Notes: a model not told the origin generated them from the sequence alone. A stretch of DNA of 15,736 nt from an uncultured beta proteobacterium (GCA_903930395.1 CAIYYE010000044.1:1-15736); one strand, 5' to 3'. Positions 1 to 7,919 are shown, numbered from the stretch's first letter. A program made the numbers and translations.

Positions 1-1092
1 GGCGTCAATGCCGATCCCGGTATCCTCGACGGCAAATTCGGCGCCCTGCGGTGTGCGCTTCCATTCGATGCGGATCGTGCCGCCTGCCGGCGTATAACGC
101 ACGGCATTGGCGACCAGATTGCCGAAGGCGCTGACCAGCTCCGGTTCCGAACCGCGCAGATCACAGATTCCGTCGTTGTCGGCAAGAATGCTGTGGCGGC
201 CACCCGACAGCGCTTCGCCATCGCGACGCAGCTTGTCGATCAGGCTGCTCATATCCACCACATCGGTACACGGCGGCGGTGCCGATTCAATCGAGGACAG
301 GGTGAGCAGGTCCTGGACAATCGACTCCATGCGCGTGGACTGCTCGGCCATCAGGCTGAGATAGCGCTGCCGGTCAGCGTGATCGAGGTCGATTTCCTGC
401 AGGGTTTCAAGAAAGCCGGCAAGGACGGTGAGCGGCGTGCGCAACTCATGCGAGACGTTGGCGACAAAATCGCGGCGCATCTGGTCGAGGCGGTCGGTCT
501 GCGTCACGTCCTTGATCTGCATGAGGCGACGGTCGCCGGCATAGGGCAGGATGTGGATGGAAAGGACCCGATCCGAGCCGCGCTCGGAGCGCAGGGTGAG
601 CGGCCGCTCGAAATCACCGGCGGTCAGGTAGGCAACGAATTCCGGCTGGCGCACCAGATTGAGGATGGGCTGGCCTTGATCGGTCGCCAGCACGAGGCCG
701 AGCTGCTCTTCGGCCGTCGTGTTGCAATAGACGATCTGCTGATTGAAATCGAGGGCGACGACACCGTCGGTGAGGGCTTGAAGGGCCGCGAAAAGGCGGA
801 CGATCTGATCGTCACGTTCGGCGATCTGGCTGCGCAGTTCCTTCTCGTGCCGGTAAAGACGGCCAAAAATCCCGTCCCAGGCCCCCTCGCCTTCGAGCCC
901 GGCATCGACAACCGGATGGTATGACCAGCGATCCAGCCGGGCAAAATTGCGAAAATGGAAAACCATCTGCAGGCCGAGGCCGGCACAGAAGACCGACCAG
1001 CCCGCCCAGGGCACCACAAAATGACCGACCGGCAAGGCGATGAGGGCAGACAGCAGGGCCAGCAGCAGGGCCCGGATCAATTGCGACGACAC
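1..1092 (-). CDS. phoR: PhoR phosphate-regulon sensor histidine kinase (C-terminus cut by window)
   Basis: Membrane sensor kinase that phosphorylates PhoB when phosphate is scarce. The frame starts at a GTG 5 bases after the phoB stop and stays open to position 1, giving 364 residues without the C-terminal end. Visible in order: two hydrophobic segments in residues 6-48, a short linker, a PAS-like region (about 95-195), the H-box ANVSHELRTPLT with phospho-acceptor His215, the N-box NLVANAVRYT (Asn329) and the start of the G1 box DTGIGI (358-363). The rest of the ATPase domain, including G2, lies outside the window. There is no large periplasmic domain, as is usual for PhoR, which takes its signal through PhoU and the Pst transporter. 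A GGGGAG stretch lies about 10 bases before the GTG. No stop separates this frame from the end of phoB, so an earlier overlapping start cannot be excluded. The last gene of the pst-pho operon seen here. Confidence 0.93.
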   Translation of the reverse strand, partial: MSSQLIRALLLALLSALIALPVGHFVVPWAGWSVFCAGLGLQMVFHFRNFARLDRWSYHPVVDAGLEGEGAWDGIFGRLYRHEKELRSQIAERDDQIVRLFAALQALTDGVVALDFNQQIVYCNTTAEEQLGLVLATDQGQPILNLVRQPEFVAYLTAGDFERPLTLRSERGSDRVLSIHILPYAGDRRLMQIKDVTQTDRLDQMRRDFVANVSHELRTPLTVLAGFLETLQEIDLDHADRQRYLSLMAEQSTRMESIVQDLLTLSSIESAPPPCTDVVDMSSLIDKLRRDGEALSGGRHSILADNDGICDLRGSEPELVSAFGNLVANAVRYTPAGGTIRIEWKRTPQGAEFAVEDTGIGIDA

Positions 1093-1097
1093 CCGGC

Positions 1098-1784
1098 TCA
1101 GGCTCCCCGGAAGCGGTAGCCGGTGCCACGCACGGTCTCGACCCGCTCGTGGTTACCCGAACCTTCGAGCGCAGCGCGCAGGCGACGGATGTGGACATCA
1201 ACCGTACGCTCTTCGATGAAAACGTGGTCGCCCCAGACTTCATCAAGTAGCTGGGCGCGGGTATAAACGCGCTCGGCATGGGTCATAAAGAAGAAGAGCA
1301 GACGGAATTCGGTCGGCCCCAGCTCGATCGGCTGGCCACCGGCCAGCACCCGATGGGTCGCCGGATTGAGCGCCAGGGTGCCGATCTCGACAGCCTCGCC
1401 GGCCAGATGCGGCGCCCGGCGGCGCAGCACGGCGCGGACGCGAGCGACCATTTCCTTCGGCGAGAAGGGTTTGGTGATGTAATCGTCGGCCCCGGCCTCG
1501 AGGCCCTGGACCTTGTCTTCTTCATGGACGCGGGCGGTCAGCATGATGATGGGCAGTTCGCGCGTCCGTTCGTCAGCACGGATTTTCTTGGCCAGCGCCA
1601 CACCGGACTGGCCGGGCAGCATCCAGTCGAGAATGACCAGATCCGGTAGCGCGGCGCGGATGGCAGACTCGGCCTCCTCGGCGCTGCCGGAACGGACGAC
1701 AAGGAAGCCGGCGTGCTTGAGGTTGATGGTGACGAGTTCCTGGATGGCTGGCTCGTCTTCAACAACCAGGATCGTCGGTGTCAC
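1098..1784 (-). CDS. phoB: PhoB phosphate-regulon response regulator
   Basis: OmpR/PhoB-family transcription factor of 228 residues, the usual family length. The receiver domain (about 1-120) has the acidic pair Glu9/Asp10, phospho-acceptor Asp53 in LVILDW, Thr83 in IIMLTAR and Lys105 in the ITKPF motif. The winged-helix DNA-binding domain (about 130-228) carries the typical ELGPTEFRLL, VWGDHVFIEERTVDVHIRRL and RGTGYRF segments. When phosphorylated by PhoR it binds Pho boxes such as those proposed here before pstS and the H1-like gene. The start codon is GTG, overlapping the phoU stop as GTGA. An AAGGAG lies 8 bases upstream, inside the phoU end, so translation is probably coupled. Confidence 0.97.
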   Translation of the reverse strand: MTPTILVVEDEPAIQELVTINLKHAGFLVVRSGSAEEAESAIRAALPDLVILDWMLPGQSGVALAKKIRADERTRELPIIMLTARVHEEDKVQGLEAGADDYITKPFSPKEMVARVRAVLRRRAPHLAGEAVEIGTLALNPATHRVLAGGQPIELGPTEFRLLFFFMTHAERVYTRAQLLDEVWGDHVFIEERTVDVHIRRLRAALEGSGNHERVETVRGTGYRFRGA

Positions 1785-2470
1785 TTGGACTGCTCCTTGG
1801 TGTGCCGGATGTCACGCCCTTCGACGATATAGACGACCTGTTCCGAGACATTCTTGGCATGGTCGCCAATGCGCTCGATGGCGCGGGCGATCCAGATGAT
1901 GTCGATGGAGGTGGTGATGGTGCGCGGGTCTTCCATCATGTGCGTGATGAGCTGGCGGATGATGGACTTGAATTCGGCATCGACATCGCTGTCGGCGCGA
2001 ATGACATCGGCCGCCTGCGGCGTGTCGAGGCGGGCGAAGGCATCGAGCGCCTGACGCACCATGGCCAGCGCAGCTTCTGCCAGGTGGCGGATGCCGACAC
2101 CGTACTGGCCCGGCAGATGACCATTTTCGTAAATGCGACGGACGCCCTTGGCGATTTTCTTGGCTTCGTCGCCGGCCCGCTCGAGATCGGTGACGATCTT
2201 GCTGATACCGAGAATCATGCGCAAATCGGAGGCAGTGGGCTGACGCTTGGCGATGATGTGGGCGCAGTCGTCGTCGATGGCCTTTTCGAGTTCATTGACC
2301 TTGCGGTCGGTCTCGACGATGGTCTTGACGCTGGCGATCTCGCCCGTCGAATAAGCCTCGATAGCGGCGGAAACCTGGGTTTCAACCAAGCCCCCCATCT
2401 GCAGCACATGGGTGCGCAAGCGGCTGAGTTCTTCGTCGAACTGGCTGGACAGGTGTTGGGTTTCGTTCAT
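1781..2470 (-). CDS. phoU: PhoU phosphate signalling/transport modulator
   Basis: Cytoplasmic helical protein of 229 residues that links the Pst transporter to PhoR and keeps the Pho regulon off when phosphate is plentiful. It shows the two PhoU repeats, each with the metal-binding signature: DLERAGDEAKKIAK near the middle and AIERIGDHAKNVSE near the end. The ATG at 2470 is chosen because GAGG lies 8 bases before it. Another ATG two codons upstream (2476) is only 2 bases from the GAGG and is less likely. It sits between pstB and phoB, and its TGA overlaps the phoB GTG. Loss of PhoU in other bacteria raises phosphate uptake and polyphosphate, which is relevant to the H1-like gene nearby. Confidence 0.96.
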   Translation of the reverse strand: MNETQHLSSQFDEELSRLRTHVLQMGGLVETQVSAAIEAYSTGEIASVKTIVETDRKVNELEKAIDDDCAHIIAKRQPTASDLRMILGISKIVTDLERAGDEAKKIAKGVRRIYENGHLPGQYGVGIRHLAEAALAMVRQALDAFARLDTPQAADVIRADSDVDAEFKSIIRQLITHMMEDPRTITTSIDIIWIARAIERIGDHAKNVSEQVVYIVEGRDIRHTKEQSK

Positions 2471-2497
2471 TTTCATATCCTCGATTTCGCTGCGTAC

Positions 2498-3277
2498 TTA
2501 ACCCATACGACCGGTGATGTAGTCTTCGGTGCGCTTGTCCTGCGGCTTGATGAAAATCTCGTCGGTCTTGCCGAACTCGATCATCTCGCCCAGGTACATG
2601 TAAGCGGTGTAGTCGGACACCCGTGCCGCCTGCTGCATGTTGTGGGTCACGATGAGGATGGTGACGCGCTTTTTCAGTTCATGCACCAGCTCCTCGATGG
2701 CGCCAGTGGCAATCGGGTCGAGCGCCGATGTCGGCTCGTCGAAAAGCAGCAGTTCGGGGTCGGTGGCCAGGGCGCGGGCGATGCACAGGCGCTGCTGCTG
2801 ACCGCCGGAAAGATTCGGCGCCATGTCCTGCAGACGGTCCTTCACCTCGTCCCAGATCGCCGCGCCGCGCAGGGCGTGCTCGACCTTGTCATCGAGGACG
2901 CGGCGGTTGTTTTCACCACGCACACGCAGGCCGTAGGCGACGTTTTCGAAGATCGACTTGGGGAAGGGATTCGGCTTCTGGAAAACCATGCCGACACGCA
3001 TGCGGACTTCGATCGGGTCGACGTCCGGTGAGAGCAGGTTGCTGTTATCCGGGAAGAAGCGGATCTCGCCTTCGTAACGATTGCCCGGATAGAGGTCGTG
3101 CATGCGGTTGAAGCTGCGCAGGTAGGTCGACTTGCCACAACCGGAAGGCCCGATCAGCGCGGTGACCTTCTTGTCGTAGATGGGCATGTTGATGCCCTTG
3201 AGCGCCTGCTTCTCGCCGTAATAAAAATTTAGGCCACGGGCTTCCGCCTTGAGGCTCGGTGTGTCTTGAATCTGCAT
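2498..3277 (-). CDS. pstB: PstB phosphate ABC transporter ATP-binding protein
   Basis: Cytoplasmic ATPase that powers PstSCA phosphate import; 259 residues, normal for PstB. All nucleotide-binding elements are intact: Walker [10 protein letters not shown] (43-51), Q-loop Gln100 in [12 protein letters not shown] signature LSGGQ (156-160), Walker B LLLFDE with Asp180/Glu181, and H-loop His212. The start is placed at the ATG at 3277 because GGAG lies 6 bases before it. The frame is open further upstream to a TTG at 3310 and an ATG at 3289, but the ribosome-binding site fits the inner ATG best. It lies 56 bases after pstA and 27 bases before phoU in the same operon. Confidence 0.97.
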   Translation of the reverse strand: MQIQDTPSLKAEARGLNFYYGEKQALKGINMPIYDKKVTALIGPSGCGKSTYLRSFNRMHDLYPGNRYEGEIRFFPDNSNLLSPDVDPIEVRMRVGMVFQKPNPFPKSIFENVAYGLRVRGENNRRVLDDKVEHALRGAAIWDEVKDRLQDMAPNLSGGQQQRLCIARALATDPELLLFDEPTSALDPIATGAIEELVHELKKRVTILIVTHNMQQAARVSDYTAYMYLGEMIEFGKTDEIFIKPQDKRTEDYITGRMG

Positions 3278-3333
3278 GGGAGACTCCATTTCAATATTCG
3301 TATGTGGCAACTACTTGGCGTTTGGCCAGGCAA

Positions 3334-4272
3334 TTACCATTTAATGTTTTTGCGCATCTTGTAGCGAAGATAAATCGCTATGGCGTTCATGCTCAGCACC
3401 ATGGCCATCAGCACGAAACCGGCGGCGGCGGCATTGACTTCAAAGGCCGGGTCGGGGCGCGAGGTCCAGTTGAAAATCTGGATCGGCATGACGGTGAAGG
3501 GCGACATCACCCAGTCGAAGAGGCCGGCATTCACGCCTTCGCTGATTTCGGTATAGGGCACCGGCGGCAGGAAAGCGATGAAGGTCAGCGCGCCGATCGT
3601 GATGATCGGTGCCGTTTCGCCAATGGCGCGGGCCAGGCCGATGATGACACCGGTCAGGATGCCGGGCATGGCATACGGAATGATGTGATAGCGACAGGTC
3701 TGCCAGCGCGTCGCACCGACCGCCATCGAGCCTTCGCGGATCATCGCCGGAATGGCGCGGATCGCTTCACGGGTGGACACGATGATGATGGGCAGGATGA
3801 GCAGGGCCAGGGTCAGGCCGGCCGACAGGATGCTCTGGCCGAAACCGAACTGGTACACAAAGATGCCGAGGGCGAGCAGGCCATAGACAATCGATGGCAC
3901 CGCGGCCAGATTGGTGATGTTGATCTCGATGATCTCGGTGATCCAGTTGCGCGCCGCATATTCTTCCAGATAGACGCCAGCGGCGACGCCGATCGGCACG
4001 GCTGCCAGGGCGGTCACGAACATGACCAGCAACGAGCCAACCCAGGCCGACAGGATGCCGGCCTTGCTGGCATGGCGCGAGGCGAAGTTGGTGAAGAAAT
4101 CCATGGTCAGGCGTTCCGAGCCCTTGATCACCATGTCGGAGACGAGGAGCACGATAACGAGCAGGGCAACCGCCAGGCAAAAGATGCCCAGGCCCTTGAA
4201 GATCGCGTCCTTGAGCTTGCCGCGAGCGATCAGCGCGCGGATTTGTTCAGTCGTCAGAGTCTTGGCTTGCAT
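3334..4272 (-). CDS. pstA: PstA phosphate ABC transporter permease
   Basis: Inner-membrane permease of 312 residues that forms the phosphate channel with PstC. Hydrophobic segments are visible at about 26-48, 73-100, 118-145, 148-166, 202-228 and 288-305. The EAA-type loop that contacts PstB is REGSMAVGATRWQ (179-191), followed by GLARAIGET (212-220). The ATG at 4272 shares its A with the pstC stop (TAATG) and has GGGAG 8 bases upstream, so it is preferred over an in-frame GTG at 4305 inside pstC. The overlap suggests coupled translation with pstC. Confidence 0.96.
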   Translation of the reverse strand: MQAKTLTTEQIRALIARGKLKDAIFKGLGIFCLAVALLVIVLLVSDMVIKGSERLTMDFFTNFASRHASKAGILSAWVGSLLVMFVTALAAVPIGVAAGVYLEEYAARNWITEIIEINITNLAAVPSIVYGLLALGIFVYQFGFGQSILSAGLTLALLILPIIIVSTREAIRAIPAMIREGSMAVGATRWQTCRYHIIPYAMPGILTGVIIGLARAIGETAPIITIGALTFIAFLPPVPYTEISEGVNAGLFDWVMSPFTVMPIQIFNWTSRPDPAFEVNAAAAGFVLMAMVLSMNAIAIYLRYKMRKNIKW

Positions 4273-5207
4273 TAGTAATTCTCCCGGAATTTGCGGCGCA
4301 GCCACTGGCCGAGAATATTGAACATCAGGGTGATCAGGATCAGCGTCAGGCCGGCGGCGAAGATGGTCTGGTAACCGATCGAGCCGTGCGGCAGATCGCC
4401 GAGGGCGACCTGGACGATGAAGGAGGTGATCGTTGCGGCCGGTTCCATCGGGTTCCAGGTCAGGTTCGGCTGCATGCCGGCGGCCACGGCGAGAATCATC
4501 GTTTCGCCGACAGCCCGCGAGATGGCCAGGATGTAGGAGGCAGCGAGACCGGAGAAAGCCGCCGGGACAACGACGTGCAACGCCGTGTGCAGGCGGGTCG
4601 AACCCAGCGCATACGAACCTTCGCGCAGGCTCATCGGCACGGCGCGCATGGCATCTTCGGAGAGCGAAGCGATGTAGGGCACGATCATGATGCCCATGAC
4701 CAGACCGGCAGAAAGCAGCGAGAACCCAGGCAGTTCGGGGAAAATCACCTGCAGCATCGGGGTCACGATAAGCAGCGCGAAGTAGCCGAAAACGATGGTC
4801 GGGATACCACCGAGCAGTTCGAGAATGGGCTTGGCGATTTCACGCACATTGCCATGGGCGAATTCGGAGAGGTAGATGGCGATGATGGTGCCCATCGGGA
4901 TCGCCACGACCAGCGCGACGAGCGAGGAAACGAGGGTGCCGGAGACGAGCACCATGATGCCGAAGTGGGCATCATCGAATAGCGGCGTCCATTGGGTATC
5001 GGTCAGAAAGTCGAAGATGCTGACATTCTGGAAAAAATGCACGGACTCGGAAACGAGCACGTAGACGATGCCGATGGTGGTCAGCACCGAGACGGCGGCA
5101 GCAGCGAAAAGCAGCGCCTCGATCAGCCGTTCGCTGACGTGGCGCATGGCCTTCTTGGAGAGGCGGTCGCTGACAACCGGCAGGTCGGAGGGAGAGTTTG
5201 CGGTCAT
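4272..5207 (-). CDS. pstC: PstC phosphate ABC transporter permease
   Basis: Partner permease of PstA, 311 residues. A cytoplasmic N-terminus is followed by a membrane segment at about 30-53 and further segments at 84-113, 132-155, 163-181, 213-243 and 280-300. The EAA loop is REGSYALGSTRLHT (195-208) followed by SRAVGETM (230-237), matching the PstC/PstA family. The ATG at 5207 is chosen: AGGTG lies 9 bases before it. A GTG four codons upstream (5219) falls inside that ribosome-binding site. It is separated from pstS by a 91-base gap with two hairpins and overlaps pstA by one base. Confidence 0.96.
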   Translation of the reverse strand: MTANSPSDLPVVSDRLSKKAMRHVSERLIEALLFAAAAVSVLTTIGIVYVLVSESVHFFQNVSIFDFLTDTQWTPLFDDAHFGIMVLVSGTLVSSLVALVVAIPMGTIIAIYLSEFAHGNVREIAKPILELLGGIPTIVFGYFALLIVTPMLQVIFPELPGFSLLSAGLVMGIMIVPYIASLSEDAMRAVPMSLREGSYALGSTRLHTALHVVVPAAFSGLAASYILAISRAVGETMILAVAAGMQPNLTWNPMEPAATITSFIVQVALGDLPHGSIGYQTIFAAGLTLILITLMFNILGQWLRRKFRENY

Positions 5208-5239
5208 GCTGTAATTCACCTGAGGATTCCTTTCGGCGT

Positions 5240-5290
5240 GAAGCCCGGCCGGAGCCGGGCTTCTGCATCTGGCGAACCGGAGTTCGCCAG
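5240..5290 (-). other. Tandem hairpins between pstS and pstC
   Basis: Two perfect hairpins sit back to back in the transcribed gap after the pstS stop. One has arms 5269-5276 and 5283-5290 (8 bp, loop 6). The other has arms 5240-5249 and 5254-5263 (10 bp, GC-rich, loop 4). Neither is followed by a run of U, so they are not ordinary terminators. Such intercistronic structures commonly protect the upstream mRNA from 3' exonucleases. That would keep the abundant binding protein PstS above the membrane subunits. Structure is seen; role is inferred. Confidence 0.75.
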
Positions 5291-5298
5291 TGCGTAGC

Positions 5299-6300
5299 TT
5301 ACATCTTGGCTTCGCGCTTCATCAGATCTTCGATGGTGATGCCGATTTCGTTCTGACCACCAAACACCGTGCCGATCTTCTTCTTGTTCATGTGATCGAT
5401 GTTGCCGGTATAGGCCGCGGCCGGCAGCTGAACGTATTTCACTTCCTTGGTCAGCTTGGCGCCGTTCTTCATGTAGAACTCGATGAATTCCTTCACTTCC
5501 GGCTTGGCCAGGGACTTGGCCTTGACGTAGATGAAAATCGGGCGCGACAGCGGCTGGTAGGAGGCCTTGATCACGGACTCTTCAGACGGCTCGACAGCGA
5601 CGCCGGTCTTCGGATTGACGATGGGCAGGGCCTTCAGGCGGGCCTTGTTTTCAGCGTAGTAGGCGTAGCCGAAGTAGCCGATGGCATTGACGTCACGGGA
5701 CACGCCCTGGACCAGCACATTGTCGTCTTCGGAAGCGGTGTAGTCGCCGCGCGAGGACTTGGCCTTGCCGACGGTGGCTTCGGTGAAGTACTCAAAGGTA
5801 CCGGAGTCGGCACCAGCGCCGAAGAGCTTGATCGGGGCATCGGGCCAGGCCGGATTGATCTGGTTCCACTTGGTGATCTTGCCCTGGGCTGCCGGTTCCC
5901 ACATCGTCTTCAGCTCGGCGACGGTGGCCTGCTTGAGGAAGGTGTTCTTCGGGTTGATGACGACGGTCAGCGCATCGAAGGCGACCGGCATTTCGATGTA
6001 CTCGACGCCAGCGGCCTTGCACAGCTCCATTTCGCTCTTGGTGATCGGGCGGGAAGCATTGGAAATATCGGTTTCGTCGCGGCAGAACTTCTTGAAGCCA
6101 CCGCCCGTACCGGAAATGCCGACCGTCACCTTGATGACGTTCTTCTTGGCTTTCTGGAACTCTTCGGCCACCGCTTCGGTGATCGGGTAGACGGTCGAGG
6201 AACCGTCGATCTTGATGACTTGAGCCATGGCGGACTGGGCGCCGAAGAGGGCGACACCGGTGACGGCCAGGGCGGAAACAAGCTTGGAATACTTGAACAT
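5299..6300 (-). CDS. pstS: PstS periplasmic phosphate-binding protein
   Basis: Periplasmic high-affinity phosphate receptor, 333 residues, first gene of the operon. A clear signal peptide (Lys, hydrophobic stretch, then AQSAMA) predicts cleavage after residue 26, leaving QVIKIDG at the mature N-terminus. Phosphate-contact segments typical of the family are present: DGSSTVYP near the start, SGTGGGFKKF, ISNASRPI, DSGTFEYF and GVSRDVNAIGYFGY. The ATG at 6300 has GGAG 8 bases upstream. No lipobox is seen, so a soluble periplasmic protein is expected. A Pho box promoter lies just upstream, and two hairpins follow the stop codon. Confidence 0.96.
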   Translation of the reverse strand: MFKYSKLVSALAVTGVALFGAQSAMAQVIKIDGSSTVYPITEAVAEEFQKAKKNVIKVTVGISGTGGGFKKFCRDETDISNASRPITKSEMELCKAAGVEYIEMPVAFDALTVVINPKNTFLKQATVAELKTMWEPAAQGKITKWNQINPAWPDAPIKLFGAGADSGTFEYFTEATVGKAKSSRGDYTASEDDNVLVQGVSRDVNAIGYFGYAYYAENKARLKALPIVNPKTGVAVEPSEESVIKASYQPLSRPIFIYVKAKSLAKPEVKEFIEFYMKNGAKLTKEVKYVQLPAAAYTGNIDHMNKKKIGTVFGGQNEIGITIEDLMKREAKM

Positions 6301-6340
6301 GGGGTAACTCCTGCACAGGGTTGGACAGACAACGATGTGC

Positions 6341-6374
6341 AGGTTACCCCCCGTTTGTTACAGCCAGATGACGG
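6341..6374 (-). promoter_or_regulatory. Pho box promoter of pstS
   Basis: On the minus strand the sequence reads CCGTCAT-CTGG-CTGTAAC (6374-6357). This matches the enterobacterial Pho box, two CTGTCAT heptamers 4 bases apart, at 11 of 14 positions. Exactly 10 bases later comes TAACCT (6346-6341), which fits a -10 element at its first, second and last positions. This box-to--10 spacing is the one known for PhoB-activated promoters, where the box replaces the -35. Transcription would start near 6334, giving a leader of roughly 35 bases before the pstS ATG. Confidence 0.75.
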
Positions 6375-6388
6375 ACTGTAACAAACGG
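6351..6388. repeat. Perfect 13-bp inverted repeat around the pstS Pho box
   Basis: Arms CCGTTTGTTACAG (6351-6363) and CTGTAACAAACGG (6376-6388) are exact reverse complements around a 12-base spacer. The left arm holds one Pho heptamer (read on the minus strand) and the spacer holds most of the other. Neither strand has a T-run after the arm (six G follow on the minus strand), so it is not a standard terminator for the gene upstream. It may be a symmetrical operator, with CTGTAAC facing outward on both strands, or an RNA hairpin at the end of the upstream transcript. Confidence 0.8.
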
Positions 6389-6406
6389 AAAACTATTACT
6401 TTTCGG

Positions 6407-6997
6407 CTACTTGGCCGGGCGTCCGGTCTTGATGCGTTCGACGCGCCCCATCACGGCTTTCAGCTCGGCATCGTTGAGCGCTGCCAGCACGGCGATGCCG
6501 CCGCGCAACAGCTCGCTTTTCTTGACTTCGCTACCGAGCTTGGACAAACGCTTCTTGAGTTCGCCGATCCGGGCGTATTCGGGTTCCGGCATGGCATAGC
6601 TGTCACGCACCAGCTTCACTTTCTTGGCCTTGGCCGGCTTGACCGGCTTCGCGGCTTCCTGCTTGACTACCTTGGGCTGGTCGTACTTGATCGCCTGAGC
6701 CTTGACCAGCGCATCGGCCAGCACCTTCTGATGCTTGGCAACGGTCGCCTCGACCTGGGTCGGCTTGCGTGCCGGCTTGGCCGCAGCGGGTTTGGCCGCC
6801 GGCTTGACCGCGGGTTTGACCGCGGGCTTGACTACACTCGGCTTGACGGCTGCGCTCGCAACGGCCACCTGCGGCGCCGCAACGACACCTTCGGCGACGA
6901 CTGCGCTAACCGGCTTCGGCTCAGCCTTGGGTGCAGTGCGTGGCACCAGCTTCCCTGGCGGCTTGGCTGATGGGACTTTCTTGGTTTTTTCGCTCAT
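6407..6997 (-). CDS. Histone H1/AlgP-like Lys-Ala-Pro-rich protein
   Basis: A basic, low-complexity protein of 196 residues. The first two thirds consist of Lys, Ala, Pro and Val with tandem VKPA/AKPA repeats, like the tails of eukaryotic H1 and of AlgP from Pseudomonas. The last 60 residues differ: a compact segment with YARIGELKKRLSKLG, KKSELLRGGIAVLAAL and a final KTGRPAK, which looks helical and could resemble a ribbon-helix-helix DNA-binding domain (inference). There is no signal peptide or membrane segment, so it should be cytoplasmic and able to bind DNA or polyanions. Two ATGs in tandem (7000, 6997) follow GGAG; the second has the better 6-base spacing. It has its own Pho box promoter and lies upstream of pstS on the same strand. 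The exact function is not known to me. Confidence 0.8.
   Translation of the reverse strand: MSEKTKKVPSAKPPGKLVPRTAPKAEPKPVSAVVAEGVVAAPQVAVASAAVKPSVVKPAVKPAVKPAAKPAAAKPARKPTQVEATVAKHQKVLADALVKAQAIKYDQPKVVKQEAAKPVKPAKAKKVKLVRDSYAMPEPEYARIGELKKRLSKLGSEVKKSELLRGGIAVLAALNDAELKAVMGRVERIKTGRPAK
6789..6836 (-). repeat. 12-bp tandem repeat coding for VKPA units
   Basis: Four 12-base units in register, two nearly identical (GGCTTGACCGCG, GGTTTGACCGCG on the plus strand) and two more diverged at the edges. On the minus strand they encode successive Val-Lys-Pro-Ala-type units of the H1-like protein. The period is a multiple of three, so copy-number slippage would lengthen or shorten the tail without breaking the frame. 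Confidence 0.75.
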
Positions 6998-7035
6998 CAT
7001 GTTCTCCAAAAAACAGTATGGCTAGTTTAGCCCCT

Positions 7036-7069
7036 ATTACATCACGTAAATATGACACTTTTGTGACAT
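7036..7069 (-). promoter_or_regulatory. Pho box promoter of the H1-like gene
   Basis: On the minus strand: ATGTCAC-AAAA-GTGTCAT (7069-7052), 11 of 14 matches to two CTGTCAT heptamers with the expected 4-base A/T spacer. Exactly 10 bases downstream is TGTAAT (7041-7036), a -10 with 5 of 6 consensus bases. The predicted start is near 7029, about 30 bases before the ATG. The geometry equals that of the pstS promoter here. It lies in the divergent region with rpiA, but its orientation serves the minus-strand gene. Confidence 0.7.
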
Positions 7070-7134
7070 TTCAGGACTCAGGCAAGCAGCCTGGAGCGGG
7101 TTAAAATGGCGGCCAACCCATCAGGAGCAGCACC

Positions 7135-7803
7135 ATGACCCAGGACGAACTCAAACAGGCCGTCGCCCAGGCCGCCGCCGATTACGTCGCGCAAACCGCC
7201 CCGGCCGGCAGCATCATTGGCGTCGGCACCGGCTCGACGGCCAATTTCTTCATCGACGCCCTCGCCCCCCTCAAGAATCGATACAAGGGCGCCGTGGCCA
7301 GCTCGGAAGCCACCCGCAAGCGTCTCGAGGGGCATGGCATCACCGTATTCGACCTCAACGACGTCGAGGACATCCCGGTCTATGTCGATGGCGCCGATGA
7401 AATCGATGCCGGGCTCAACATGATCAAGGGCGGCGGCGGTGCGCTTACCCGCGAAAAGATCGTCGCCGCCGTGGCCCGTGAATTCGTCTGTATCTGCGAT
7501 GGCTCGAAGCTGGTCGACACCATGGGCAAGTTCCCGCTCCCGGTCGAAGTCATCCCGATGTCCCGCGCCCATGTCGCCCGCGAACTCGCCAGACTGGGCG
7601 GCACCCCCATCCTGCGCGAAGGTTTCATCACCGACAACGGCAACCTGATCCTCGACGTCAAGGGTCTGACCATCACCGACCCCAAGGGCCTTGAGGCGCA
7701 GATCAACCAGATCACCGGCGTCGTCACCAACGGCCTGTTCGCCGTGCGCCCGGCCAATCTGCTGCTGCTCGGCACGGCCGATGGTGTCAGGACCATGCGC
7801 TGA
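7135..7803 (+). CDS. rpiA: Ribose-5-phosphate isomerase A
   Basis: Interconverts ribose 5-phosphate and ribulose 5-phosphate in the non-oxidative pentose phosphate pathway (cytoplasm). At 222 residues it is the normal RpiA length. Signature segments are intact: GTGSTA (31-36), DGADE (85-89) and [11 protein letters not shown] (98-108). Catalytic residues known from E. coli RpiA correspond to Asp85, Asp88, Lys98 and base Glu107. AGGAG sits 7 bases before the ATG. It stands alone between a divergent H1-like gene and a strong terminator. No convincing -35/-10 pair was found; TAAAAT at 7102 is a possible -10 without a good -35. Confidence 0.97.
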   Translation: MTQDELKQAVAQAAADYVAQTAPAGSIIGVGTGSTANFFIDALAPLKNRYKGAVASSEATRKRLEGHGITVFDLNDVEDIPVYVDGADEIDAGLNMIKGGGGALTREKIVAAVAREFVCICDGSKLVDTMGKFPLPVEVIPMSRAHVARELARLGGTPILREGFITDNGNLILDVKGLTITDPKGLEAQINQITGVVTNGLFAVRPANLLLLGTADGVRTMR

Positions 7804-7892
7804 GTCATCCGCCTGTCACATCAAAAACCTAAACTGATTTTGCTTCTGCGGATGTCGACCAAACGAACAGGCAGAAAGCGATCTCTCCTTCC

Positions 7893-7919
7893 ATCCCGGC
7901 CCCGCGCCGGGATTTTTTT
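7893..7919 (+). terminator. Intrinsic terminator after rpiA
   Basis: A perfect 8-bp GC-rich stem, ATCCCGGC (7893-7900) and GCCGGGAT (7906-7913), with a 5-base loop is followed directly by a run of seven T (7913-7919). This is a canonical rho-independent terminator on the plus strand, about 90 bases after the rpiA stop. Confidence 0.93.

Noticed and set aside
193..6381. Several long plus-strand open frames (for example 193-924, 1778-3031, 3259-4275, 5290-6381) opposite the pst-pho operon
   Set aside because: They lie antisense to well-recognised genes. Their translations are rich in Asp, Gly, His and Arg without domains, as expected from GC-rich third-position bias.
6351..6388. Inverted repeat as a rho-independent terminator of the H1-like gene
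   Set aside because: No T-run follows on either strand and the 12-base loop is long. An operator or other role is more likely.
6789..6836. Tandem 12-bp units as a CRISPR-like or regulatory array
   Set aside because: The units are contiguous, in frame and encode VKPA repeats, so they are explained by the protein.
7812..7829. CTGTCAC after the rpiA stop as a Pho half-site
   Set aside because: No second heptamer at the required spacing, and it lies between a gene and its terminator.
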